Assembly: GCA_020636075.1 (NCBI GenBank)
Contig: JACJYO010000001.1
Span: 1,054,001-1,118,000 of the forward strand
Direction of reading: 5' to 3'
Length of the DNA: 64,000 nucleotides
From: Lewinellaceae bacterium
GTDB taxonomy: Bacteria > Bacteroidota > Bacteroidia > Chitinophagales > Saprospiraceae
Numbering within the stretch: position 1 is the stretch's first letter; each line of letters opens with the position of its first letter. Position numbers and translations under genes: made by a program. Of this stretch, positions 16,216 through 25,200 are shown piece after piece. Under the pieces are notes generated by a model. The model was not told the DNA's origin and searched no databases. It worked only from the letters and a program-made list of their open reading frames with translations.

Positions 16216-19200
16216 TCAATTGTTTGCCAGGCGCTGGGCTACCGTAATCGGGGTGATCTTGCCCAGGCGGATACTCCAGGAGATGCGTTTGAAATAATTG
16301 TTACCGGTTTGTTCGGTGTAGGCGTCCTGAATACGTTTGGCGTTCACCAGGGGGAAATACACTTCCAGGCCGCCTTTGAAAAACTCGAGCATGAGGCCGC
16401 CGCTCCACAAAAGCTGGTCGCTGAAGGAGCGGTCTGCACCGAGCGGTGTGGCATCGTCAAAATAGCCGATATCGAAATACGGCTTGAGCGGCAGGCCAAG
16501 CGGAAGCCGGAAGGGCAGGTCGGCTTTCAGGTTGAGCGACAAGATGTAGCTGTTGGAATTGCCCAGCACGCCATCGTAAGGCGTCGGTGTTCCAAAGGCA
16601 TTTTTAAAGCCGCCTTCGGTTTGGCTGACCTGGCGACTGAGAAAGCCATTGTCTTCCGAACGGCCGAGAAATATCTGGTCGAAGCGGTAGTCGTTATAGC
16701 CTTGCGGGTTGAGCGCAAAGGAGCCCCGGGCAATGTCACCCGACAGGTTGTTCGTCGCCACATTGCCGCGATTGCGCTGGGTATTTTTCAGGAAAAATCC
16801 GGCAAACCCCCGGGCTTCCACTTTTCGGTTGCGTTTGTAAAAAAATTGTTGCTTCCACTCCAGAGAACTGCGGAGGTAACTGGCCGGCTGGTCATTCGGG
16901 GCTGTGTAATCCTGGTATTCCAGTGCCACGGCAAACTGGTTGGGGTTGGGCAAGGCGCGTTGCTGTCCACTGTACCGAACTTCATAAATTGTGGCACGCT
17001 CCCACTCTTTTCGTTCGTAGGTTTCCGGGGTGTTGAACATCGGTTCTTCCTTGCCGACAAACAAGGTTCGAATGGTTAATTCGTGTTCGAAGGCCGGAGA
17101 AGGACTGCGAAAGGTTGCCCGTACTTGCGGCATAAGCCGGTAAAAACGGAGATTGTAATCGAATGCCGGGTTAAAGTCATAAGTGCATGTTTTTGCGTTA
17201 AAACCGAGTTCTATTTTTTGAAAAAAACCACCCGGCAAAAAGCGGTACTTCAGGTCGGCCAGCCCAACCAGATTTTTGGATTTCAAGCCATAGCCCGGCA
17301 ACAGGAAATACTGAAACCGGCGTGCCGGGAACGGCGCGTTGTACAAAATCAGGCCCGCCATGGCCTTGTCGTAATTGTTCCAGCCGAACCAGGGTAAAAT
17401 TCCCAGTTCCGTTCGGGCAGGCCGTTCAGCCAGCGCCAGCAAACGCAGGTGTAGCGGTTCTACACCGGGAAACAAACCGGCGGTGCGGCGGCTGTTGTTT
17501 TTTCGGTTAAAATCGAGCGCCGCGTGTTCGTAGTCCAGTACAAACAGGTCGGCCAGCACATCCGGGAACTCTACCTCCGTGGTTTTTTCCGGCGCAGCCG
17601 GGTACCAAATTGTTTGCACCGGCTGTCCGGCGCGCAAGGCCGTAATGCTGAAGGGGGCATCCAGGGCGCCGCGGTTTTTGACGGTAAGTTGGTAGCCCTG
17701 CCCGCCGCGTTTTATTTTTGACAGCGCCATGTCAAAATGCTGCTTCGTTTGCATGGTTTTGAAAAACCAGTCGGTATCATCGAGTCCGGCAACCTTCCAG
17801 GCAGCGCGCAGATCTTCCGGGTAGGGGTGTTTGAATTTCCAGGCATTGTAGTAGGCCTGCATGGCTTGGTCGAAGCGGGCTTTTCCCAGTGAGCGTTCCA
17901 GCCATTCGAGGCACATCGCAGTTTTCATGTACACCTGAATGCCATAGGCGACAAACCAAAAATCGTTGGAATGTGAATCGGGCGGGGTGTCGGCGCCTTC
18001 GCGAGCCAGCATGAGGTAGGCGTTTTCCGTAACGGAGCCCGACTGGCGGGTATCCAGCGCCCAACGCGGCAGCATGTTGTCGGTCGTGCCGCTGCCATAG
18101 TTTTCTACCATGTAGCGGTTCTCGTAGTAGGAGTTGATCCCTTCGTCCATGAACGGATGATCGCGCTCGTTGCTGGCCAGGATGCCGTAAAACCAGTTGT
18201 GCCCGACCTCGTGGGTGATCACCTCGTCGAGATCTTTGCCGCCGCCTGAGTTGCCGATAACTGTGATCATCGGGTACTCCATGCCGCCACCAGCACTGAG
18301 CGCACTGTGGACCGCCGTGGCATGCGGCCAGGGATACGGCCCTACGAGGTTGGAGTAAAATTCGACCGAGCGGCGCACGTAAAAAGCGCCTTTTTCCCAA
18401 ATGTCAAACTCCTCGTTGGTAAACATGGCCCAGCAATCGACGGTGGCGCCGGAAGCCAGCCGGGCGGTGTCTTTGAGCACGTAAAAGCGCTTGTCGGCAA
18501 ACCAGGCAAAATCGTGGACCTGCTCGGCGGTGTAGCGCAGGGTTTTGGTTGTTTTGGAAGACGGCGGGAACGGCGCTTTGCGCGCCTCTGCTTTTTCCGC
18601 CTTGGACAACAGGGTTTCGCGGCGCGCGATTTCCGCCCGCGTTTCCGCTTCTTTTTGTTGTAAAAATTCCACTTCGGAGGCCGTTTGCAACACCCCGGTT
18701 GCGCCCACGACGTAGTTGTCGGGCAGGGTAATGCTGACGTCGAAGGAACCAAATTCCGAGTAAAATTCGCCCACGTCCAGGTAGGGCATGGCATGCCAAC
18801 CGCGGGTGTCATACACGGCGGGTTTGGGGTACCACTGCGTCATTTGGTAGGAAGTGCGCACATGGCCGAGCCGGGAGAAGGAGGCCGGAATCTTCAGCAA
18901 AAACGGTGTTTCGATCACCAGTTTGCCGCCCGGCGGCAAGGGTTGGGCGAGCTGCAGCACGGCAATATCCGGGTTATCCGGGTCGATGCGCCAAGCCACT
19001 TTATTGCCATCGACGGTGAAGTCCAGGTTTTCAAAATAGCCCATCGTGCTGTCAGGCGCAAAGTAAAACCGGGAATTACCATCGCGCAGTTTTTGTTTGC
19101 AAAAGGCAGAGCTGCGGTTTTTGAAGGCATTCGCCCAAAGGTGCATCCAAATCTCCGACAGGGCATCGGGTGCATTGTTGGTGTATTCCATCCGGATGTG

Positions 19201-19335
19201 CGCGTCGAGCGTATGGTCGCGGTCGTTGAGCGTGGCCTGGATGGTATAGTTGACCTCTTGCTGGAAATAGGGTGTTTGGGCGGTTATTGGAGCGACAAGA
19301 AAAACAAGTGGAAACAGGGCGATGGATCTGATCAT
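16216..19335 (-). CDS. Exported M1-family metallopeptidase, long form
   Basis: A 1039-residue zinc aminopeptidase-type protein with a signal peptide (first 20 residues, ending APITAQ). The zinc site is HEVGH (375-379) with the third ligand E398 in MDEGIN, the exact 18-residue spacing of family M1; GGGMEYPM (349-356) matches the substrate-recognition loop. A charged coiled stretch (about 225-255, QQKEAETRAEIARRE) interrupts the N-terminal domain. The last ~400 residues form an extra region rich in aromatic beta-strand-like segments, possibly an outer-membrane or surface domain. The start is supported by the signal peptide. Confidence 0.9.
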   Translation of the reverse strand: MIRSIALFPLVFLVAPITAQTPYFQQEVNYTIQATLNDRDHTLDAHIRMEYTNNAPDALSEIWMHLWANAFKNRSSAFCKQKLRDGNSRFYFAPDSTMGYFENLDFTVDGNKVAWRIDPDNPDIAVLQLAQPLPPGGKLVIETPFLLKIPASFSRLGHVRTSYQMTQWYPKPAVYDTRGWHAMPYLDVGEFYSEFGSFDVSITLPDNYVVGATGVLQTASEVEFLQQKEAETRAEIARRETLLSKAEKAEARKAPFPPSSKTTKTLRYTAEQVHDFAWFADKRFYVLKDTARLASGATVDCWAMFTNEEFDIWEKGAFYVRRSVEFYSNLVGPYPWPHATAVHSALSAGGGMEYPMITVIGNSGGGKDLDEVITHEVGHNWFYGILASNERDHPFMDEGINSYYENRYMVENYGSGTTDNMLPRWALDTRQSGSVTENAYLMLAREGADTPPDSHSNDFWFVAYGIQVYMKTAMCLEWLERSLGKARFDQAMQAYYNAWKFKHPYPEDLRAAWKVAGLDDTDWFFKTMQTKQHFDMALSKIKRGGQGYQLTVKNRGALDAPFSITALRAGQPVQTIWYPAAPEKTTEVEFPDVLADLFVLDYEHAALDFNRKNNSRRTAGLFPGVEPLHLRLLALAERPARTELGILPWFGWNNYDKAMAGLILYNAPFPARRFQYFLLPGYGLKSKNLVGLADLKYRFLPGGFFQKIELGFNAKTCTYDFNPAFDYNLRFYRLMPQVRATFRSPSPAFEHELTIRTLFVGKEEPMFNTPETYERKEWERATIYEVRYSGQQRALPNPNQFAVALEYQDYTAPNDQPASYLRSSLEWKQQFFYKRNRKVEARGFAGFFLKNTQRNRGNVATNNLSGDIARGSFALNPQGYNDYRFDQIFLGRSEDNGFLSRQVSQTEGGFKNAFGTPTPYDGVLGNSNSYILSLNLKADLPFRLPLGLPLKPYFDIGYFDDATPLGADRSFSDQLLWSGGLMLEFFKGGLEVYFPLVNAKRIQDAYTEQTGNNYFKRISWSIRLGKITPITVAQRLANN

Positions 19336-19397
19336 GGTGTCTGCCGTTTTTTTTGCCGGGGAAGGTTGGCTGGCAAAAATGGGATTTTTTGTAGAAT

Positions 19398-19430
19398 AGT
19401 GAGGGGGTGACTTGAAGTCACCCCCTCACT
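19398..19430. repeat. Perfect 15-bp palindrome, core GACTTGAAGTC
   Basis: Positions 19398-19412 and 19416-19430 are exact reverse complements with a TGA loop. It lies 15 bases beyond the stop of the EAD membrane-protein gene. Geometry and core match the palindromes at 15147-15179 and 32580-32612, although most stem bases differ. Confidence 0.92.
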
Positions 19431-19444
19431 TAGCGCGGTCACCC

Positions 19445-21172
19445 TCAATGGCCCGAAGACCCTACATCCCTTGATCGCTCCATTTTATCAATCACCCGCC
19501 GCCTGATCTGCGGCTTTTGCTCCAAAATCTGTTCAAATTTTTCCCGCTTTTGCGGCGCCGGAAAACTCTCCAAAAACTTTTCCGCCTCCCGTTCCGTCGG
19601 GGCCACTTCCAGCCTCTTTAAATATGCATCCTCCAACTCAGGTTGCACTTTTTCCAATACTTCGGGCCGCGATTTGACGGCTTCTGTTACTTCAGGCAGG
19701 CGCTCGCTTTCCGGAAAATCGCGCAGGTAAGCCCGCACTTTCTGCTCGGTCGGTTGCTCCCGAATAGATTGGAGATAGGCTTTTTCCAGCACAGGCATCA
19801 ACTCCTGGCGGTTCCCCGCCGCTTCGCGAAGTTCGGGGAGGCGTTCGCTTTCCGGAAAATCCTGCACGTAACGGTTGATCTTTTCGGCATCGGGTTGGCG
19901 GCGAATACTGGCCAGCGCCTCGTTATCGAGCCGGTTTACCTGATCCAGCACCTGCCCCCGGTATGCACCTTCCGGGTAGGCGCGCTGGTATTCGCGCAGA
20001 TCGGCCAGCCTGCCGGTTTTTTCCGATTTTAAAAATAGTGCTTTTTCAACGCGCGTCCGGGCACGCGGATCGTCGCCGAATTTTTCCACATAACTGGCGT
20101 AAGCTTCAGCAGTATCCTGAAAACTGGCCACCCACCAGGCACGCGTGGGCGCCGGGGTAAAGGCCCAGGTAGCGCCGCCGCCGGCGAGTATGAAAATCAG
20201 CATGACGGCCAGAGCGCGTGCGCCACCGCTGCTTTTTTTCTGCGGCTTTGTCACTTCCACACCGCGGGTTGGGTACGGGACACTTGCCGGTGGTACCGCG
20301 CCTTGTGGTTTAGGGTCAACTACTTTGTCAAACTTCCAATTGTCGCCCGGGCTTGAGGGCGGTACAGCACCTGAAGGGGGTGGTTGCGCTGTCGTTTGCG
20401 GGCCGATCGTCACCTGTTCGCCGGAAGACTTTAGCGGCGCAGGTTCCAGGTCGGCCGGAACAGCCTCGGTAACGATCGTTACCGTTTCCAGTACCGACAC
20501 CTCGCGCGGCACGTAGCGGCCGAGCTGGGCATTGTACTCCATCATCGACACTTTGACCAGCAATTGGTGCTCGCCTTCGACCTTGGGTTTGACGCTGAAC
20601 AACCACTGCGTGTATCCCTGCTCGCGCACCAGTTGTTCGGTTTCGCTGAGCGGACGGATGTTGAACACTTCGCCGTCAGGATCGAGCAGTTCGGCACGCA
20701 TCATGTCCGACACTTCCACGCGGGGGCGCAGGCGCACGTCGTCGTCGAGCACGATATCTTCGAGAATGGCGTCCTCATCGATGGCTACCCGGATGGTACA
20801 AATCGTCGGTTTTTGCAGCGGCATGCGGTGCGGCACGCGGTAAAGAATGCTGCCTTGCCTGGCCGCTTTAGCCGCCGAAGCCTTGGCGGAGGCGGCCGCC
20901 TCAAAATCCACTTCCTCCAGTGCCGCCACCAGGTCAAAACACTCGGCCCGAACGGTGTCGACCCGGCGCTGGTAATCGTCGTTGGTTATGGTGTTGCGGA
21001 TGCGTTCTTTGTTGGCATCCTTGAGCCGGCCCAGCAGGGCGAGCACCAGACCGTGTTTGTCGGTATTTTCCGGCAGGAGTTCGCGCAGCGCACTGAGGGC
21101 GGCAGCAAGGTCCTCGGTCAGCAGTTCCTGCAAATCGCGGCGTAGTTCGGGTAAGGGCTTGGAAAGTGGCAT
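19445..21172 (-). CDS. Membrane protein with N-terminal effector-associated domain and C-terminal repeats
   Basis: A 575-residue protein not assignable to a named family as a whole. Residues 8-90 resemble the effector-associated domains (EAD11 type) of bacterial conflict systems: an all-helical stretch with LRELLPENTDKHGLVLALLGRL and ITNDDYQRRVDTVRAECFDLV. Residues about 108-236 look like a beta-rich domain (GSILYRVPHRM; QWLFSVKPKVEGEHQLLVKV). A Pro/Ser/Thr-rich linker leads to one membrane helix (about 318-337). The C-terminal part has three or four degenerate ~45-residue helical repeats around DFPESERLPE. EADs usually recruit partner effectors by like-with-like binding; none is encoded next to it. 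Confidence 0.72.
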   Translation of the reverse strand: MPLSKPLPELRRDLQELLTEDLAAALSALRELLPENTDKHGLVLALLGRLKDANKERIRNTITNDDYQRRVDTVRAECFDLVAALEEVDFEAAASAKASAAKAARQGSILYRVPHRMPLQKPTICTIRVAIDEDAILEDIVLDDDVRLRPRVEVSDMMRAELLDPDGEVFNIRPLSETEQLVREQGYTQWLFSVKPKVEGEHQLLVKVSMMEYNAQLGRYVPREVSVLETVTIVTEAVPADLEPAPLKSSGEQVTIGPQTTAQPPPSGAVPPSSPGDNWKFDKVVDPKPQGAVPPASVPYPTRGVEVTKPQKKSSGGARALAVMLIFILAGGGATWAFTPAPTRAWWVASFQDTAEAYASYVEKFGDDPRARTRVEKALFLKSEKTGRLADLREYQRAYPEGAYRGQVLDQVNRLDNEALASIRRQPDAEKINRYVQDFPESERLPELREAAGNRQELMPVLEKAYLQSIREQPTEQKVRAYLRDFPESERLPEVTEAVKSRPEVLEKVQPELEDAYLKRLEVAPTEREAEKFLESFPAPQKREKFEQILEQKPQIRRRVIDKMERSRDVGSSGH

Positions 21173-21196
21173 AGTCAGTTGGTTGTTGGATTACCT

Positions 21197-21204
21197 CAAA
21201 GATA
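21197..21204 (-). promoter_or_regulatory. Bacteroidota -7 element (TATCTTTG)
   Basis: TATCTTTG on the minus strand matches the TAnnTTTG consensus and ends 25 bases before the ATG at 21172 of the EAD membrane protein. I see no clean TTTG -33 box at the usual spacing. Confidence 0.5.
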
Positions 21205-21243
21205 CTTCGATAATTCTGTGGGGTTGGCTTAAAATGTTATTTT

Positions 21244-21358
21244 ACCACGGATGCATGGAGAACACGGAGAAGCAGTTTCGAAACTGATAAATTTGATTCC
21301 TACGTTTGCTGATTATTCTAATTTGAAAAACACTCCGTGTTCTCCATGCCTCCGTGGT
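21244..21358. repeat. Long inverted repeat with 26-bp arms
   Basis: Arms 21244-21269 and 21333-21358 are reverse complements with one mismatch, separated by a 63-base AT-rich loop. Arms contain the words CACGGA and GGAGAACACGGAG. It fills the gap between two minus-strand genes, ending just before the stop of the DUF4153 gene. Confidence 0.88.
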
Positions 21359-21364
21359 GAAAGC

Positions 21365-23164
21365 TTATTTCACAAATAACAGCCCGTTCAAACTCTCCAT
21401 TTTCAAATCAGGCGTACGCGTATCGAACCGCGCTTCGCGCAAATGCAGTCGCCCGGTCGACCTGGCGCTTTTAAGTTCCAAAATTGTCGCACTATCGGGC
21501 AGGGCATAATATTCATTTGAACCGGCCATTTTCTTCCAGTATTCCATGGCAGGACGCAGGTCGAAGGAATCCACCGCAATTTTTCCCGTTGGCCCATAAA
21601 GCAACAGGGAGTGCTGGTCGTCTGAAAACGTTACACTGGAACGCTTGCGTTTGCGTGCGGGTGTACCGTCGTACAACTCGATCTGGTAGAACTGCCGGAA
21701 CCCGGCAATATTTCCGGATTGGGATTGCTGCTGCATCGGATACACCGAAACCATGCGTTGCTGGCGGTAGGATTGCCCCTCGGGCTCGACATTCAACCAA
21801 GTGGCAATGGCATCGGCTTGGCTACGCGCTGCGTATTTGCTGGTATCCGGTTCAATGGTTTGAATGGGGACCGGCAACCATGATTCGATGCGATCCATCG
21901 CGTCGCGTTTGCCCAAAAAGCGCAGGCAGGACATAATGCGATCGGCATCTTCGCCGGTAAGTTTGTCCCCACCGGGTTTTAATTTATCCCCATCGAAGCG
22001 ATTGTTTTTTTCGAGTAAATTTTTCAAAATGGCCGTTTGGTTGCGCTCAGCCACATTGAATGCACTAAATGGTCCAAGGACAGCCACCAAAACAAACAGC
22101 CCGAGTGAAATGGGGATGAATTTGATGTTATCCAATTTCGAGCGCAAAAAATACAAGCACATTACCAGCAGCCAAACGCCCGCGTGGGCCACATAATACC
22201 GCTGCTCAGTAATGCCGTAGTCGGAAATACGTCGGCCAATAGCCACGAACAACAAGCCTACCATGGGCAACAATACCCACCAGAACCAGCGCCGGTAGGC
22301 GTGCACGAGTTTGTTGTCGGAGAAATCGGGCAACAGGTAGTTGATCAGGTAAGTAAAAATACCGGCTACCGAAAAGCCCAGCACCAGAGAGGACACCCAA
22401 CCTTGCGGCAGATTCCAGGTGACAAGGATTTTAATGGAATAGGCATACAGGATCAGGAAATACAGTCCAACAATCGGGATCAGGATGTACTGGCACAGGT
22501 TTTTAAAAACAACATTGTAGGCCTTTTCCCGATCATCGAACCCAAAATTTTTGGGAAAATGGTACAGGAAAAAAGTGGTTTGGAAAATCCCCGCCAATAC
22601 AGCGAACAGGTAAGCGTACATTTTCCCGTTGATATCCAAATTGAACAATTCGTTCACAGCGAGCAGGGCCAACGCCAGGCCGGCGTACAGAATAAAGGTA
22701 TATACCCCGCCTATGATGAAATTGGCGAACAGTTGCTTGTTGTATTCCCAGAAGTCGGCAACAGCCAGCCGGTTCAGGTAGGGCGCCACGGCAACGAGTA
22801 AATGCGCTACAGCCCATAACGCCATAAAGCGGGGAATGCCTACCTCTTCCATCGTAATTGCATGAATGTCGAACAGGAAATAATATAACCCTGCCAGCGC
22901 CAGACCCAGGGCTTGAAGCGCCCAGTTGCGCATACCCGACCAGGCTTTGGATTCGGCGAAAGCGGTCAGGCCCGTGCAAAGTGCGAGACCGAACAAGGAC
23001 ATTATGCCGAGCTTAACCCAGTTTTCACTTTCAGGCTCCCGATCGTATTCGATCGCCGTGATAAAGGAACTGGTGGCAACAACTGCGCAAAGCATGGTAG
23101 CCGGAAAACGTTGCCAGACCTGCAGAAAAGCGCGGAGTAAAATTGACGGTGACGGGAGTTTCAT
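21365..23164 (-). CDS. DUF4153 family integral membrane protein
   Basis: A 599-residue protein with about ten or more hydrophobic segments across residues 15-375, then a soluble C-terminal domain of some 210 residues. The layout and segments such as FANFIIGGVYTFILYAGLALALLAVNELF match the DUF4153 family of the inner membrane, whose function is unknown. The C-terminal part (from about 385) is hydrophilic and probably faces one side of the membrane. It is flanked on both sides by inverted repeats and looks monocistronic. Confidence 0.83.
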   Translation of the reverse strand: MKLPSPSILLRAFLQVWQRFPATMLCAVVATSSFITAIEYDREPESENWVKLGIMSLFGLALCTGLTAFAESKAWSGMRNWALQALGLALAGLYYFLFDIHAITMEEVGIPRFMALWAVAHLLVAVAPYLNRLAVADFWEYNKQLFANFIIGGVYTFILYAGLALALLAVNELFNLDINGKMYAYLFAVLAGIFQTTFFLYHFPKNFGFDDREKAYNVVFKNLCQYILIPIVGLYFLILYAYSIKILVTWNLPQGWVSSLVLGFSVAGIFTYLINYLLPDFSDNKLVHAYRRWFWWVLLPMVGLLFVAIGRRISDYGITEQRYYVAHAGVWLLVMCLYFLRSKLDNIKFIPISLGLFVLVAVLGPFSAFNVAERNQTAILKNLLEKNNRFDGDKLKPGGDKLTGEDADRIMSCLRFLGKRDAMDRIESWLPVPIQTIEPDTSKYAARSQADAIATWLNVEPEGQSYRQQRMVSVYPMQQQSQSGNIAGFRQFYQIELYDGTPARKRKRSSVTFSDDQHSLLLYGPTGKIAVDSFDLRPAMEYWKKMAGSNEYYALPDSATILELKSARSTGRLHLREARFDTRTPDLKMESLNGLLFVK

Positions 23165-23182
23165 AAGTGTTGTTTTTTTTGC

Positions 23183-23202
23183 CCCACCGATGAATCGGTG
23201 GG
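23183..23202. repeat. Short hairpin CCCACCGAT-GA-ATCGGTGGG
   Basis: A perfect 9-bp inverted repeat with a 2-base centre, 19 bases upstream of the DUF4153 start codon on the minus strand. It could be an operator or a mobile hairpin; the core differs from the GACTT palindromes. Confidence 0.65.
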
Positions 23203-23316
23203 CGGAGAAATTACCAATCGTGGGACTGGCTAGCTTGAAACTGGCTTAATTAAGGCAGTGGGCGAAAGACAAATTTCCATAGAAAACATGGTTTGCTTTC
23301 CATCTCAGGTCTATCG

Positions 23317-23345
23317 TTTGCCATCAACCCTTTTGCCTACTTTTA
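23317..23345 (+). promoter_or_regulatory. Probable promoter TTTG-N17-TACTTTTA
   Basis: TTTG at 23317-23320 and TACTTTTA at 23338-23345, 17 bases apart, approximate the Bacteroidota promoter. Expected transcription starts a few bases later, which favours the ATG at 23374 over that at 23356 for the downstream gene. Confidence 0.55.
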
Positions 23346-23373
23346 CAGCCTAAAGATGGTTAATTCAACGCTT

Positions 23374-23919
23374 ATGCAGAAATTATTGGTTTTGAGTGTG
23401 TTTTGCCTGACCATTCAAGCTGTACAGGGTCAGGGACCAGATTCGCAGGCTTTCCCGGCCTCCTGGGCAGGCACCTGGCATGGCGATCTGGAAATTTTTA
23501 ATGCCCGGGGAAAAGTGCAAACGGTACCCATGTGGATTGAAATTGAAAAGATTGATACCTCGGCCAGCGGGCGCTATACCTTTGGGCTGGTGTACGGCTC
23601 CAAAGAAACAGATTGGCGGCCTTACGAACTGGTACCGGTAGATCCGGCAAAAGGCCTGTGGCAGGTAGATGAAAAAAATAGCATTGTCATGGAAAGTTAT
23701 CAGTACGGGCCGAAACTTTTGTGCTGGTTTACAGTTCAGGGAAACAGGATACTTTGCACCTATGAAAAAAGGGAGGCTGACATGCTGTTTGAAGTATATT
23801 CCGGTGCGGAAACGCCCGTGAGTACGACCGGTAAAACTAAACAGGAGGCGGAGGAAATTCCGGAGGTAAAAACCTTTCCGTTTAGTGTTTTTCAGCGGGC
23901 GGTGCTAAAAAAAGAATAA
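23374..23919 (+). CDS. Exported hypothetical protein
   Basis: A 181-residue protein with a signal peptide (LLVLSVFCLTIQAVQGQ) and a mature region likely to be beta-rich (WAGTWHGDLEIFN; SGRYTFGLVYGSKETDWRPYELVPVD; LLCWFTVQGNRILCTYEK), reminiscent of lipocalin-like or extracellular beta-barrel folds. I do not recognise a family. The stop is directly followed by the ATG of the YdjM-like gene, so the two form an operon. An alternative start six codons upstream (23356) would also give a signal-like N-terminus. Confidence 0.65.
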   Translation: MQKLLVLSVFCLTIQAVQGQGPDSQAFPASWAGTWHGDLEIFNARGKVQTVPMWIEIEKIDTSASGRYTFGLVYGSKETDWRPYELVPVDPAKGLWQVDEKNSIVMESYQYGPKLLCWFTVQGNRILCTYEKREADMLFEVYSGAETPVSTTGKTKQEAEEIPEVKTFPFSVFQRAVLKKE

Positions 23920-25164
23920 ATGGACTCGCTAACCCAAATCGTACTTGGCGCCGCCTGCGGCGAAGCGGTGGCTGGCCGCAAACTCGGCAACCGGGCCATG
24001 CTCTGGGGCGCCATTGGCGGCACTATTCCAGATTTGGATGTGATGGCTGAGTTTTTTTGCAGCCGGATGGATGCCATGGCTTTTCACCGGGGGTTTATGC
24101 ATTCGTTTTTGTTTGCCGCCATAGCCCCTTGGATTTTAGCCCAGCTGACGTTGTGGTTTTACAGCCAGGGGGTATACCGGCTTCGCGGCTACAAACTAAT
24201 CGCCATGCTGATCTGGCTGATCTTTTTTCTGGGCGCTGCTGCGGGGATTAATTTTATCCCGGTGATAATCAACGGGCAAATCAGCTGGTACATCTTCACC
24301 CCTACCCTGCTGCTGGGCGCCTGGTTTACCTGGAGGTTGTGGAAAGACTACTGGCGACGCGATCTCAGCATGGTGCAAGCGCCGTACCTGACCTGGGTGG
24401 CCTTGTTTTTTGTGAGCATTTTTACCCACCCGATCCTCGATTGTTTCACCAATTTTGGTACGCAGGTCTTCCAACCCTTTTCCGACTACCGGGTTCAGTG
24501 GACCACGGTATCGGTCGTAGATCCGCTGTATACCGTTCCGTTTGCCATTTTAATTTATTTTGCCTCCCGGTTCCATCGCGCCGAGCGCGCACGGTTGTAC
24601 CTGACCTGGATTGGCATCCTCTGGGGCTGCGGTTACCTCGGCTACACCTACTGGAACAAGCAACGGACCAATGCACTTTTTGAAAATGGCCTACAGGCCC
24701 AAAATATTGAATACCAACGGTATATGACCGGACCAACCATTTTGAACAATGTCGTTTGGTACGGCGTGGCGGAAGGTGATACGGCGTATTACTTTGGCCA
24801 GTCGGGATTTAATGACTGCCAACCCGGTTTTACAAAAATCTCAACATTGCCCAAGAATCACGATTTATTAAACCACATCCCCAAAGACGACAAAGCCTAC
24901 CGGTTTTTACGCTGGTTTACCAATGGCTACTACGATGTACAACCATACCATGGCGATACCCTGCAGGTCAATGATCTACGATTTGGACTCACAGGTGATT
25001 CGCTGGAAGACAACAACTATGTGTTTCCGTTTTTGCTGTTTAAAAATGAAACCGGGGCCTGGGACCTTTATCAACACAACCGGTCCCCCCAGAATCCGGA
25101 GCGGTTCAGGCGCTCCTTTGGAGAATTGTGGGAACGGGCCTACGGTGCGTCCTGCCACGAATAA
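23920..25164 (+). CDS. YdjM/DUF457-like membrane-bound metal-dependent hydrolase
   Basis: A 414-residue integral membrane protein. The N-terminus MDSLTQIVLGAACGEAV, the IPDLD motif and HRGFMHS (around residues 52-58) are hallmarks of the YdjM/DUF457 family of predicted membrane-bound, metal-dependent hydrolases. Several hydrophobic helices follow to about residue 240; the last ~170 residues are hydrophilic and end WERAYGASCHE. The start codon abuts the stop of the upstream exported-protein gene. The substrate is unknown in this family. Confidence 0.82.
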   Translation: MDSLTQIVLGAACGEAVAGRKLGNRAMLWGAIGGTIPDLDVMAEFFCSRMDAMAFHRGFMHSFLFAAIAPWILAQLTLWFYSQGVYRLRGYKLIAMLIWLIFFLGAAAGINFIPVIINGQISWYIFTPTLLLGAWFTWRLWKDYWRRDLSMVQAPYLTWVALFFVSIFTHPILDCFTNFGTQVFQPFSDYRVQWTTVSVVDPLYTVPFAILIYFASRFHRAERARLYLTWIGILWGCGYLGYTYWNKQRTNALFENGLQAQNIEYQRYMTGPTILNNVVWYGVAEGDTAYYFGQSGFNDCQPGFTKISTLPKNHDLLNHIPKDDKAYRFLRWFTNGYYDVQPYHGDTLQVNDLRFGLTGDSLEDNNYVFPFLLFKNETGAWDLYQHNRSPQNPERFRRSFGELWERAYGASCHE

Positions 25165-25200
25165 CGGAAGCATGAACATTACGAAAACGACCAAGCTTTT

